This document shows positions 1 through 7,728 of a stretch of DNA of 33,093 nt, piece by piece (positions within the stretch are counted from its first letter, which is position 1; each line of letters opens with the position of its first letter). Below the pieces are notes generated by a model. That model ran no database searches. It was not told the origin of the DNA and saw only the letters and a program-made list of their open reading frames with translations. The stretch covers positions 1 to 33,093 of the forward strand of contig JAHAEW010000035.1 of NCBI GenBank assembly GCA_018374635.1. Direction: 5' to 3'. The position numbers and the translations under genes were made by a program. The DNA is from Clostridiales bacterium (GTDB lineage Bacteria; Bacillota; Clostridia; Oscillospirales; Oscillospiraceae).

Positions 1-96
1 GTGTGCGAGCGAAAGCGAGTGCGCGCAGCGGCCTGCATCCCCTCGAAAAAATGCTTGCATTTTTGAGAAGCGTGTCGAAGTTTTTCGACACGCTGA
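1..96. repeat. terminal inverted repeat, left copy (REP-like element)
   Basis: These 96 bases are identical, in inverted orientation, to 32997-33092 at the other end of the window. The unit contains two internal palindromes: CGTGTCGAA/TTCGACACG at 71-92 and AAAAATGC/GCATTTTT at 47-64. It begins directly after the terminator-like hairpin downstream of yycI. The right copy likewise follows a hairpin behind a gene. No coding content is credible here; the reading frame that starts in it is antisense to yycI. A dispersed intergenic repeat that broke the assembly is the simplest explanation. Confidence 0.85.
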
Positions 97-138
97 AACA
101 CCCGGAGACCGATCCTGGATCGGTCTCCGGGTGTTTTT
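97..138. terminator. hairpin terminator downstream of yycI
   Basis: A perfect 16-bp stem (98-113 with 119-134) and a 5-base loop lie just beyond the yycI stop codon. On the plus side it is followed by TTTTT. On the minus side, in the direction of yycI transcription, only TTT follows before the repeat element. It can serve as terminator of the walRK operon and may block read-through from outside the window. Confidence 0.75.
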
Positions 139-146
139 ATGCATAC

Positions 147-962
147 TTACAACACTTTTCCGTCGCTTCCATTCAGGATATAGGGACCGCTGTCGGTCTC
201 CACATACCAGACCGGCGTCAGGGTGTACGGCCGGCTGCCAGACAGATAGTATCCGGCTGTAATGGAATCGATCTGGCTGAACATGCGTCCGCTCTCGTTG
301 CGCTGTCCCAGGAAACGCATCAGCATTGTGGGGACATTGAGCATATCCGACTCCTCCAAAAGGGTCACTTCCCCAAAAATCCGCTGTCCTTCCATTGTAT
401 ACAGCGCGCCATTCTGATAGTGGAGCTCCACCACTGCATTAAAAACCGGAACGCCGTCCAGACTCTGCCGGAAGGTGAGGGTCTCTTCCTCTCCGCTGCT
501 GCGGCGGCCGGTCAGTTCTCCGCCAAATTCCAGACAGGAGAGCTTCTCCAGCCCGTGAGCTATGGGTTCCTGTCCGTTGAGCATCATCTCACCCGGGTTA
601 AACTCCGCGGAAAAATGTCCGTTGCTGAAGGTCTCCAGCCGTCCGGCAGCCCCTGTATAGACCAACCGGACACTTCCGCCCTCATCCTCCCAGCTGCAAT
701 GCCCCAGCAGCGCCTGTGCCTGCTCAGGAGGCGTCTGAAGATTTTCCTGTTCCACCAACAAGGTGGGAAGCTCCTTCTCTTCGGGCAGAACGCTGCGGGA
801 AACAGAAATCCCATTTTTATCCAAAGCCTGCAGCACTTGTGTCAGCGATGCGCTGGCGTCCTGTTTTTGCTTCCATTCCTGTTGCAGCGCTGTGACCAGC
901 AGACTTCCATTGAGCAGGAGCAAAATGAGGAGAATAATATTTTTTATTTTTGACCACTCCAA
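147..962 (-). CDS. yycI: YycI-like regulator of the WalK sensor kinase
   Basis: Probable 271-residue single-pass membrane protein that restrains the WalK sensor kinase together with YycH. The N terminus begins MEWSKIKNII and has one hydrophobic segment at about residues 7-26, followed by an extracytoplasmic domain ending in a YycI-like VWYVETDSGPYILNG stretch. The start codon is TTG (960-962), chosen because AGGAGGTG sits 5 bases upstream and the N terminus fits the family. It lies 12 bp behind yycH as last gene of the walRK operon and is followed by a hairpin. In Bacillus an MBL-fold protein (YycJ) and HtrA follow; here the window ends, so their presence cannot be judged. The assignment rests on position and N-/C-terminal similarity, as the family diverges strongly in the middle. 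Confidence 0.85.
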   Translation of the reverse strand: MEWSKIKNIILLILLLLNGSLLVTALQQEWKQKQDASASLTQVLQALDKNGISVSRSVLPEEKELPTLLVEQENLQTPPEQAQALLGHCSWEDEGGSVRLVYTGAAGRLETFSNGHFSAEFNPGEMMLNGQEPIAHGLEKLSCLEFGGELTGRRSSGEEETLTFRQSLDGVPVFNAVVELHYQNGALYTMEGQRIFGEVTLLEESDMLNVPTMLMRFLGQRNESGRMFSQIDSITAGYYLSGSRPYTLTPVWYVETDSGPYILNGSDGKVL

Positions 963-974
963 CGGCGCACCTCC

Positions 975-2348
975 TCACCCGGCGATCCAGGACGCCTGGG
1001 CACTGTTTCCGTCATCCTTGTAACAGAGGCTCAGCTCCGCTTTCTCCTCCAGCTCCAGGGCGGACAAGGCCGCTACCGCCTGCGTCTCCGGAAGCACCAG
1101 CGTCTCCTCCCCGGCCGCCGTATAGCAGCGCAGGTGCATTTCATAGGATGTGATCCGCCCCTCGCGCACGGTAAAGGAGGCCGCTTCCCCGCCATCGAGG
1201 CGCACATCCCCTCCCCCCAGCGTATAGCCGAAGAGGATCTCCCATCCGCCTTCCGGCAGTTCCAACGTCTTTTTCAGATAAATCTGCACCTCATTGGCCG
1301 CTGTACCGCACCATGCCTCCAGCGCCCTGCGGAAGAGGCCGCGTCCCGCCTCCACCGCCTCTGACAGTGATCCACTGCCCTGTCCCACCGGGTACCGGGC
1401 GGTGGAGAGGGCCTCCCCATCTTCGTAAAAGAGATCTCCGGTTTCACTCAGCCGCAGTGCGTCTCCATCCCGGAGGACCCATGCTCCCCCGATAGAATAA
1501 TCGCTGCCCCGGAATCCCAGGGTGCGCTCCAGTTCCGCGCGGACGGCCTCATCGGTCAGGTCCATGGTCTGGGTCACCTGATAGCGCTGTGCTGCCGGCG
1601 CATCGGGCAGAAGCATGACTTCCGGGGCCAGCACGCGGTAAGATCCCTCCTCCCGCTCAAAGGCAAACCGGGCGCCGTTATCTCCATACTCCCGCAGTGT
1701 ATTTTCCAGATATCCCTCACATACCACAGACGTATCGCAGGCATAATACAGGCCCTGCTGATCATCCATATAGTAGAGGGTCGCCGTTTCCGCTCCCTCC
1801 TCCGCGGCCAGCACCAGGCGCCGGGCGGCGCCGGGCAGGACTTCCACAGCTCCGCCCTCCGATGCCCAGCGCACCAGCAGTTCCATCGGTACGCTGCCCA
1901 GAAAGTCAAAGTAAAGCCCCGGTGTCTTCAGCGCATGCTGCCAGTCCAGTGCAGAAACCGCCCGGGCGCCCCGCGCACTGGCCAGCCCCTCGCTGAGAAA
2001 CCCGCTGAGCGCGCCAAAGACCTGTTCCACCTGCGCGGTATCATACTGGATACCGTAACGGCTGACATTTTCTCCCCCCTGTCCGCATACCGCAATACGC
2101 ACAGGCTTCGGAAGCGCCGCCGGGTGGTCTGGCTCCAGGGAAGGGGGCGTTTCCGGCTCCCGTCCGGCAAAAAAGGCGCTTAGGCCGGGGAACCACCCCT
2201 GATCTCCCCCTACGGTATAGAGCTGGCTGCGCCCCACCAGAGAGACCGCAGAGCAGATCAGCAGCAGGATGAGCACATCCTTCCCCAGCTCCACCGCCCT
2301 GCACCGCTTGCTGAGGCGGGGCTTGCCGACCGTATTACGCAGTTTCAT
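975..2348 (-). CDS. yycH: YycH-like regulator of the WalK sensor kinase
   Basis: Predicted 457-residue protein with a short cytoplasmic basic N terminus, one membrane segment near residues 22-40 and a long extracytoplasmic part. YycH proteins contact WalK through the membrane segment and modulate its kinase activity. Sequence similarity to Bacillus YycH is weak by eye; the call rests on topology, length and its fixed place between walK and yycI. The ATG overlaps the end of walK by 14 bases and GGAGG lies 9 bases upstream, so translation is probably coupled. Overlap with walK and the 12-bp gap to yycI indicate one operon. Confidence 0.8.
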   Translation of the reverse strand: MKLRNTVGKPRLSKRCRAVELGKDVLILLLICSAVSLVGRSQLYTVGGDQGWFPGLSAFFAGREPETPPSLEPDHPAALPKPVRIAVCGQGGENVSRYGIQYDTAQVEQVFGALSGFLSEGLASARGARAVSALDWQHALKTPGLYFDFLGSVPMELLVRWASEGGAVEVLPGAARRLVLAAEEGAETATLYYMDDQQGLYYACDTSVVCEGYLENTLREYGDNGARFAFEREEGSYRVLAPEVMLLPDAPAAQRYQVTQTMDLTDEAVRAELERTLGFRGSDYSIGGAWVLRDGDALRLSETGDLFYEDGEALSTARYPVGQGSGSLSEAVEAGRGLFRRALEAWCGTAANEVQIYLKKTLELPEGGWEILFGYTLGGGDVRLDGGEAASFTVREGRITSYEMHLRCYTAAGEETLVLPETQAVAALSALELEEKAELSLCYKDDGNSAQASWIAG

Positions 2349-4146
2349 ATCCGGGGCCCTCCATCTTCAGCTCCATGCGCACCGTCAGGCCGGGTCCCGG
2401 ACGGTCCACCAGCCGGAGCGCACCCTCGTGCCGGTCGATGATCTCCTTCGCGATGGAAAGGCCCAGGCCCGTACCGCCCGACTCCCGGGAGCGGGCCTTG
2501 TCCACCCGGTAGAAGCGTTCAAAGATCCTGGGCCGGTCCTCCGCGGGGATACCAATGCCGTTGTCCGACACCTCCATCCACACCCGGTCTCCTTCCCGTC
2601 CGGCCCGGATGAGGATCTTACCGTTGTCCGGGGTGTATTTGATCGAGTTGGAGATCACATTCATCATGACCTGGACGATCCGCTCCCGGTCGCCGATCAC
2701 CTGCGGAAGCGCTTCCTCCAGCAGCAGGCGCATATCATGGCCGTGGCGCTGGGCCTCCATGCGGTTGGCCTGGTATACGTCCTGCACCGCCTGGCCAAAG
2801 GAGAAAGGCGCCATTTTCAGCTCGCTGTGTCCCGAATCAAAACGGGAGAGGGTCAGAAGATCCTGTACAATATGGGTCATCCGGTCGCTCTCGGCCAGGA
2901 TGACGCTCAGGAAATTTTTCTCCATATCCGGCGGGATCTCCCCCGCGCTGTCCACCAGGGTCTCCGCATAGCTGCGGATATTGGTCAGGGGCGTGCGCAG
3001 CTCATGGGAGACATTGGCTACAAACTCCCGCCGCATCTCCTCGGTCTTGCGCTGCTGGGTGACATCGTGGATGACCACCAGCACACCGCCCTGGCGCTCC
3101 CGGTAGAAGGGGGCCAGAAGGAGCTCCAGGCTGCGGCCGTTGACCTCCCGGGTTCCATTGAGGCAGCCATTGGCCTCCACCGCAAGCACGTCATGGAGGG
3201 GCGCGATATCCCCAAAGAGGAACTCGTAGTTATAGCTTGGCTCCTCTCCCTGCTCCTCGCTGCTCACGGGGATGGGACGCCCCAGCATTTCCTCGGCGGC
3301 GGGATTGGCATGGATCACCGCGCCGGAAGCGGAAAAGGCCACCACGCCATCCGTCATATAGAGGAAGAGCGTATCCAGCTTATTGCGCTCGTTCTCCACC
3401 TCGGTCAGCGTCTCCTGGAGCTGCTGCGCCATGGCGTTGAACGTTCCGGTCAGGATGCCGATCTCATCCCGGGAGACCACCTCCAGCTTGTAAGAAAAGT
3501 CCCCCTCGGCCACCCGCTCGGCCCCCTCGGTCAGGCGCTCAATGGGAATGACCATAGTTTTGGACATCAGGAAGGAGAGGAGCACGGAGATCATGAGTCC
3601 AAAGAAGAGAGATTTGACGATGAGGTCGATGAGAGCCCCGTTCAGATCCGAAATACTGGCGCGGTTATCATAGATATAGATGATATAATTGCTCTCTCCC
3701 CGTTCGATGGGGAAGGCCACATCCATATAGCGGGAGGATATGTCGCTCTCATACCCGCCGTCCCTGCCGTTGAGGGCAAGACTCAGGTTCAGAGAACTGA
3801 AATCCAGAATGGGATCGCTCTGGGCATCGGAGGTCTCCAGACACTGCCCGGTCTGTCCGTCCAGGACATAGTAGTTCCGGTTGCGTCCATCGACCCCGAG
3901 AGAGCCGTTATAGGACTCCAGGATCATGGCGACCTGCTTGGCCCCGTTTTCTTCTCCCTCCACCGGAGTACGCAGGGCCGTCATCAGATCGGCGTCCTGT
4001 CCAAACACCTCTTCCATTCTGGTATAGAAATCGTGAATATAGTAGCTCACCACGGAATTGATGAGGAAGGCGCCCACCACCGTCATCAATGACACGATGA
4101 GCAGTGTCATGATGAGCACCAGTTTCATATGCAGGCTGCGAAACAT
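2335..4146 (-). CDS. walK: WalK sensor histidine kinase
   Basis: A 603-residue sensor kinase of the essential WalRK cell-wall two-component system. Seen in order: membrane helix (8-30), extracytoplasmic sensor domain (about 31-174), second helix (175-195), HAMP (196-248), PAS (about 255-362), HisKA dimerisation domain with phosphorylated His381 in the motif SHELRTPLTNI, and a HATPase_c domain with N box NSIKYTP, G1 box DNGIGIP and G2 box GGTGLGLSIAKEI. Layout and length match Gram-positive WalK. It phosphorylates WalR, encoded upstream. The ATG is preceded by GGAGAGGAGG-type sequence. The spacing from walR is unusual (228 bp instead of roughly 25) because a hairpin element with a duplicated walR end sits between them. 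Confidence 0.93.
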   Translation of the reverse strand: MFRSLHMKLVLIMTLLIVSLMTVVGAFLINSVVSYYIHDFYTRMEEVFGQDADLMTALRTPVEGEENGAKQVAMILESYNGSLGVDGRNRNYYVLDGQTGQCLETSDAQSDPILDFSSLNLSLALNGRDGGYESDISSRYMDVAFPIERGESNYIIYIYDNRASISDLNGALIDLIVKSLFFGLMISVLLSFLMSKTMVIPIERLTEGAERVAEGDFSYKLEVVSRDEIGILTGTFNAMAQQLQETLTEVENERNKLDTLFLYMTDGVVAFSASGAVIHANPAAEEMLGRPIPVSSEEQGEEPSYNYEFLFGDIAPLHDVLAVEANGCLNGTREVNGRSLELLLAPFYRERQGGVLVVIHDVTQQRKTEEMRREFVANVSHELRTPLTNIRSYAETLVDSAGEIPPDMEKNFLSVILAESDRMTHIVQDLLTLSRFDSGHSELKMAPFSFGQAVQDVYQANRMEAQRHGHDMRLLLEEALPQVIGDRERIVQVMMNVISNSIKYTPDNGKILIRAGREGDRVWMEVSDNGIGIPAEDRPRIFERFYRVDKARSRESGGTGLGLSIAKEIIDRHEGALRLVDRPGPGLTVRMELKMEGPGYETA

Positions 4147-4169
4147 GCGCGCGCCTCCTCTCCTTCTCT

Positions 4170-4243
4170 CCTTACTGCGCTTCCCCGTGGAACAGGTATC
4201 CCAATCCCCGCCGGGTCAGAATGAACTGGGGCGACGCGGGGTC
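4170..4243 (-). repeat. duplicated 3' end of walR (74-bp direct repeat)
   Basis: Bases 4170-4243 are identical to 4373-4446, which encode the last 23 codons and the stop of walR. This copy has no start and is only a remnant next to the walK ribosome-binding site. The two copies flank the 129-bp element at 4244-4372. Without the insert, the walR stop would lie about 25 bp from walK, the usual tight spacing, so the copy next to walK is probably the original junction and the copy joined to the gene body keeps walR intact. Confidence 0.9.
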
Positions 4244-4372
4244 CCGCCCAGTGGGCGCGCCCACCGGGTCCCCGCCTTCCCATATGCGGGAGGATGAAAT
4301 GAATCCATCCTCCCTCCGGCGCTTACGCGCCGCCCCACTTCGTGGGGCCCCGAGGACGCCCCCGCTTTCTCC
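4244..4372. mobile_element. small multi-hairpin insertion element between walR and walK
   Basis: A 129-bp non-coding stretch flanked by a 74-bp direct repeat. It contains four palindromes in series: GTGGGCGCGCCCAC (4251-4264), GGGAGGATG/CATCCTCCC (4288-4296 with 4306-4314), GGCGC/GCGCC (4318-4331) and GCCCCAC/GTGGGGC around a TTC loop (4332-4348). The structure resembles REP/MITE-like intergenic elements and would fold strongly in the walR-walK transcript. No ORF or terminator T-run is evident. Mobility is inferred from the flanking duplication only. Confidence 0.6.
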
Positions 4373-4374
4373 CC

Positions 4375-5100
4375 TTACTGCGCTTCCCCGTGGAACAGGT
4401 ATCCCAATCCCCGCCGGGTCAGAATGAACTGGGGCGACGCGGGGTCGTCCTCCACCTTCTCGCGCAGTCGCCGCACGGCTACATCGACCGCCCGCACATC
4501 GCCCACATAGCCCTCGTAGTTCCAGACATGCTCCATCAGCGCCTCCCGGGAAAATACCTTCCCCGGCTGGGAGGCCAGAAATTTCAGCAGCTCATACTCC
4601 CGCTGTGTGAGATCCAGCGGGACATTGTCCTTATAGCCTACCATCTCTTCCGTGTCGATGCGGATACGGCCCTGTACGATCTGATTGGCCCCCCCATTCG
4701 TGCGCGGCTCCCGGGCCGCCTCGTGCAGAAGCACCTCGGTGCGGCGGATATTGGCCTTCACCCGGGCCAGCAGCTCCCGCATGGAAAAAGGCTTGGTGAT
4801 ATAGTCGTCGGCCCCCAGCTCCAGCCCCAGCACCTTGTCGGTCTCCTCTTCCCTCGCGGTGAGCATCAGAACCGGCGCGCTCCGGTTCTGTTCCCGGAAT
4901 GCCTTGCAGACGTCAAACCCGCTTCGCTTGGGCAGCATCAGGTCCAGCAGGATGAGGTCCGGGTTCTGCTCCAGCGCCAGCTGGAGTCCGGTCTCTCCGT
5001 CGTAGGCCTCCAGCGTCTCATAGCCCTCCCGCACCAGATTGAAGCTGAGGATATCCACGATATTTTTTTCATCCTCCACGATCAGAACCCGCTTCTTCAT
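4375..5100 (-). CDS. walR: WalR response regulator (OmpR/PhoB family)
   Basis: A 241-residue DNA-binding response regulator, partner of WalK in control of cell-wall metabolism. The receiver domain (about 1-118) starts MKKRVLIVEDE, with acidic pocket residues E9, D10 and phospho-acceptor D53 in LLDLMLP, and K102-like TKPF. The C-terminal winged helix (about 135-235) ends with RRGLGYLFH, typical of the family. The start at 5100 is set by AAGGAGGAG just upstream and by homology; the frame stays open further upstream only as an overlap with the Nudix gene. It follows the Nudix gene by 43 bp. The last 74 bp of this region are duplicated downstream at 4170-4243. Confidence 0.95.
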   Translation of the reverse strand: MKKRVLIVEDEKNIVDILSFNLVREGYETLEAYDGETGLQLALEQNPDLILLDLMLPKRSGFDVCKAFREQNRSAPVLMLTAREEETDKVLGLELGADDYITKPFSMRELLARVKANIRRTEVLLHEAAREPRTNGGANQIVQGRIRIDTEEMVGYKDNVPLDLTQREYELLKFLASQPGKVFSREALMEHVWNYEGYVGDVRAVDVAVRRLREKVEDDPASPQFILTRRGLGYLFHGEAQ

Positions 5101-5143
5101 GGGTCTCCTCCTTCTTGTCTTGCGCTCTGCATGCTCCCGGCGG

Positions 5144-5680
5144 TCAAAGGCCCAGCAGCACCTTGACCTTGAGCGCGGCGGCCACGGTCTTGCCGTCGGT
5201 GATCTCGCCGGACATGACCCGCTCCACCAGCGTCTGGAACGGGATCCGCTCCCGCTCCAGAAACTCGTCCTCATCGGGATGGCACTCCCCCTGGCGGAGC
5301 CCGCGAGCCAGGTACATATGCAGCACTTCGCTGGAAAAACCAGGGGAGGTATAAATACAGCCCAGATAGGTCAGCTCATCGGGCGCCGCGCCCACCTCTT
5401 CGCTCAGCTCACGCAGGGCGGCCAGGCGGTGATCCTCCCCGTACTCCAGCTTGCCCGCGGGCAGTTCGGCGATCACCTTCTGGAAGGGATAGCGGAATTG
5501 GCGCACCAGTGTGACGGTGCCGTCCTCATAGAGGGGCAGGATCACCACGCCGCCGGGATGCTCCACCACCTCCCGGGACGCCTTCCGCCCGTTGGGCAGC
5601 TCGGCCTCATCCAAACGCAGGGTAACGATACGGCCTTTGAATTTCATCTCAGAAGACAGCGTCTTTTCCAACAGCTCCAT
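5144..5680 (-). CDS. nudF: Nudix hydrolase, ADP-ribose pyrophosphatase type
   Basis: A 178-residue protein expected to hydrolyse ADP-ribose to AMP and ribose 5-phosphate in the cytoplasm with a divalent metal. The Nudix box GX5EX7REUXEEXGU is complete at residues 76-98, starting GKLEYGE and ending RELSEEVGA, and the N-terminal beta-strand region MKFKGRIVTLRLDEAELPNG is typical of the ADP-ribose pyrophosphatase subfamily. The start at 5680 is chosen over an upstream one because AAGGAG lies 8 bases before it and similarity begins there. It heads the walR operon by position (43-bp gap), an unusual leading gene for that operon. No convincing promoter was found in front of it. Confidence 0.88.
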   Translation of the reverse strand: MELLEKTLSSEMKFKGRIVTLRLDEAELPNGRKASREVVEHPGGVVILPLYEDGTVTLVRQFRYPFQKVIAELPAGKLEYGEDHRLAALRELSEEVGAAPDELTYLGCIYTSPGFSSEVLHMYLARGLRQGECHPDEDEFLERERIPFQTLVERVMSGEITDGKTVAAALKVKVLLGL

Positions 5681-5835
5681 GCGAAACACTCCTTGTCTCC
5701 GGGCAGCCGCCCGTCTGTTTTCCTCCGGCTTGGTTCCATATTGTATTAGTGTACCACAAATGGCGGCCACCCGCTAGTCCGGAGCCCTGCCGGCGGCCAA
5801 TTTTCCCCACTGACGCCCGGGGGAAACATTACCGC

Positions 5836-5864
5836 TGTAAAAGCCCCCGGCCCCCCGGTATAAT
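5836..5864 (+). promoter_or_regulatory. candidate promoter of the mecA-like gene
   Basis: A perfect TATAAT at 5859-5864 is preceded at 17 bp by TGTAAA, a weak -35 match (3 of 6). It lies about 60 bp ahead of the mecA-like start codon in the divergent interval with the Nudix gene. Confidence 0.45.
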
Positions 5865-5931
5865 GAAAGCGATCCATCCCCTATTTTCTTTCCCGGACAC
5901 AGGGGAACACTATGGCAAGAGGAGGCATTTC

Positions 5932-6423
5932 ATGACCATTCACCCCATTGGTACATCCAGCATCGCCCTCTATCTCACCCCCTCCGATCTGGAGGAGCGG
6001 GGATTTACCGGCGATACCTTTTCCGACGAGGCTGCTCTGACCCTTACCCGTGCTCTGTGCCAAGAGGCCGGTATCTGTCTGGAGGGCACTTTGGAAGTGG
6101 ACGCCTACCCGGGGGGCGACGGGCTTCTGGTCTTTGCCTATGTCCGTCCGTCCCGCCAGGTCTGGTTCGTCTTTGATTCCATACAAACCCTGTGTGCGGC
6201 CGCCCGGAGCCTGCCTACTCTCCCGCAGGCGGCCGCGCTGTTCTGGTGGAAGGACGCCTGGTGGCTCTCCCTTCCCGGCTCGGAGCGCTGCGCCATCCAT
6301 ATCCTCAGCGAGTATGGCGCTCCCCTGTCCTCCACCCCCTTTCGGGAGGGGCAGCTGGCCGAATATGGCCGCCCCATCTTTGACCGGCAGGCCTTGGAGC
6401 AGCTGCTGATCTATGATTCCTGA
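5932..6423 (+). CDS. mecA: MecA-like adaptor protein for ClpC
   Basis: A 163-residue cytoplasmic adaptor of the MecA family, which delivers substrates to the ClpC unfoldase. The N-terminal substrate-binding part shows the family pattern (IALYLTPSDLEERGF), and the C-terminal ClpC-binding part shows VFDSIQTLCAAARSL, followed by a WWKDAWWLSL strand and ILSEYG...LAEYGRPIFD. It is shorter than Bacillus MecA (218 residues) because the acidic linker between the two domains is nearly absent. The start at ATG 5932 follows AGAGGAGG; the frame is open further upstream but without a ribosome-binding site. It precedes smpB in the same orientation, with its own promoter between them. Confidence 0.8.
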   Translation: MTIHPIGTSSIALYLTPSDLEERGFTGDTFSDEAALTLTRALCQEAGICLEGTLEVDAYPGGDGLLVFAYVRPSRQVWFVFDSIQTLCAAARSLPTLPQAAALFWWKDAWWLSLPGSERCAIHILSEYGAPLSSTPFREGQLAEYGRPIFDRQALEQLLIYDS

Positions 6424-6462
6424 CCCAATATGGGAAGATCCCCACACCTTTCGTCGAACCGC

Positions 6463-6492
6463 TTGACAGGCATGCTATAATATTGATACGAT
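6463..6492 (+). promoter_or_regulatory. promoter of smpB
   Basis: A perfect -35 TTGACA (6463-6468) is followed at 18 bp by TACGAT (6487-6492, 4 of 6). A perfect TATAAT also occurs at 6476-6481 but is too close to this -35, so which -10 is used is unclear. It sits about 35 bp ahead of the smpB GTG. Confidence 0.5.
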
Positions 6493-6524
6493 AGACATTA
6501 GAGAGCCGAAGCGGAGGTGAGGGC

Positions 6525-6995
6525 GTGGAGCGCAAGGGCACAAAACTGATCGCCAAAAACAGCAAAGCCTTTCATGACTACTTTATTGAGGACCGCTATG
6601 AGGCCGGTATCGCCCTCTCCGGTACCGAGGTCAAATCCATCCGCCAGGGCAATGTGAACCTGAAGGACTCCTTTTGTCTCATCAAGGACGGACAAATGCA
6701 GGTCATCGGCATGCACATCAGCCCCTATGAGAAGGGAAATATCTTCAATAAAGATCCCCTTCGGCCCCGCTCCCTCCTGATGCACAAGCGGGAGATCCTC
6801 CGCCTGTTCCTGAAGGTGAAGCAGGACGGTTACTCTCTTGTCCCCCTCTCCCTCTATTTTAAGGACTCCCGCGTCAAGCTGGAGGTCGGCCTCGCCAAGG
6901 GCAAGAAGCTCTATGACAAGCGGGACGCCGCGGCCGCCAAGGACGCCAAGCGGGAGATGGACCGCACCATGAAGACCCGGCGCAATTACGGCTGA
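6525..6995 (+). CDS. smpB: SsrA-binding protein SmpB
   Basis: A 156-residue RNA-binding protein that carries alanyl-tmRNA to stalled ribosomes for trans-translation. Family signatures are clear: N-terminal KLIAKNSKAFHDYFIEDRYEAGI, GTEVKSIRQG and NLKDSF, the central SPYEKGN, and the basic C-terminal tail KRDAAAAKDAKREMDR, which enters the decoding centre. The start codon is GTG at 6525 with GGAGGTGA a few bases upstream. Its RNA partner ssrA lies 0.7 kb downstream on the same strand, with a cyclophilin gene in between. Confidence 0.97.
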   Translation: MERKGTKLIAKNSKAFHDYFIEDRYEAGIALSGTEVKSIRQGNVNLKDSFCLIKDGQMQVIGMHISPYEKGNIFNKDPLRPRSLLMHKREILRLFLKVKQDGYSLVPLSLYFKDSRVKLEVGLAKGKKLYDKRDAAAAKDAKREMDRTMKTRRNYG

Positions 6996-7040
6996 TTGGT
7001 CCGTTTTTGCACGTGATGTATACGAAAGGACGTGTTTCCT

Positions 7041-7565
7041 ATGGCTCAGAATCCCATTGTGACCTTTGAGATGGAAAACGGCGGCAAAATGGTCGCCGAG
7101 CTCTATCCCGAAATCGCTCCCAATTCCGTCAACAACTTTATCAGCCTTGTGAAGAGCGGCTTTTATAACGGCCTCATCTTCCACCGCGTTATCCCCGGAT
7201 TCATGATCCAGGGCGGCTGCCCCCAGGGCACCGGCATGGGCGGCCCCGGCTACTCCATCAAGGGTGAGTTTTCCGGCAATGGCTTCAAGCAGAACACCCT
7301 CAAGCATGACCGCGGCGTGCTCTCCATGGCCCGGGCCATGCATCCCAACTCCGCCGGCAGCCAGTTCTTCATCATGGTGGAGAAGGCCCCCCACCTGGAC
7401 GGCCAGTATGCCGCCTTCGGCAAGGTCATCGAGGGTATGGACGCGGCCGACGCCATCGTGGGCGTCAAGACCGACGCCATGGACCGCCCCTTTGAGGAGC
7501 AGCGGATGAAGAGCGTGACGGTGGATACCTTCGGTGTGGACTACCCCGCACCGGAAAAGTGCTGA
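7041..7565 (+). CDS. cyclophilin-type peptidyl-prolyl cis-trans isomerase
   Basis: A 174-residue cytoplasmic isomerase (no signal peptide) that catalyses cis-trans isomerisation of Xaa-Pro bonds. Cyclophilin active-site motifs are present: FHRVIPGFMIQGG with the catalytic Arg, GSQFFIM, and HLDGQYAAFGKV. The ATG at 7041 is preferred over the in-frame GTG at 7032, since AAGGA at 7026-7030 is well spaced only for the ATG. It lies 45 bp after smpB and probably shares its transcript. A long stem-loop follows it before ssrA. Confidence 0.93.
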   Translation: MAQNPIVTFEMENGGKMVAELYPEIAPNSVNNFISLVKSGFYNGLIFHRVIPGFMIQGGCPQGTGMGGPGYSIKGEFSGNGFKQNTLKHDRGVLSMARAMHPNSAGSQFFIMVEKAPHLDGQYAAFGKVIEGMDAADAIVGVKTDAMDRPFEEQRMKSVTVDTFGVDYPAPEKC

Positions 7566-7610
7566 GTTTTTATTTTCCCTGTGATCGTTGTTCCGAATAA
7601 GGAAATATAA

Positions 7611-7720
7611 CCTCTTCTTCCCGCCGAGCCGATTTCACCGGGCTTTGGCGGGAAGAAGAGGGACAGCGAAATGTGTCAGCTCTGCCATTTACGGCGGCAC
7701 AAAGAACATGGAGCTGTCCC
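7611..7720 (+). other. structured interval upstream of ssrA
   Basis: A perfect 15-bp stem (7611-7625 with 7647-7661) encloses a 21-base loop. A second 8-bp pairing (7660-7667 with 7713-7720) lies directly before the tmRNA 5' end. Neither is followed by a T-run, so this is not a canonical terminator. It may be the leader of the ssrA precursor, processed at 7729, or a 3'-stabilising structure of the cyclophilin mRNA. No clear ssrA promoter was found between the two structures. Confidence 0.5.
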
Positions 7721-7728
7721 GACGACTC

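Noticed and set aside
2269..4092. Long open frame on the plus strand across walK
   Set aside because: It is antisense to a clearly recognisable histidine kinase; the protein is rich in His/Gly/Leu runs typical of high-GC antisense frames and has no domain or ribosome-binding site.
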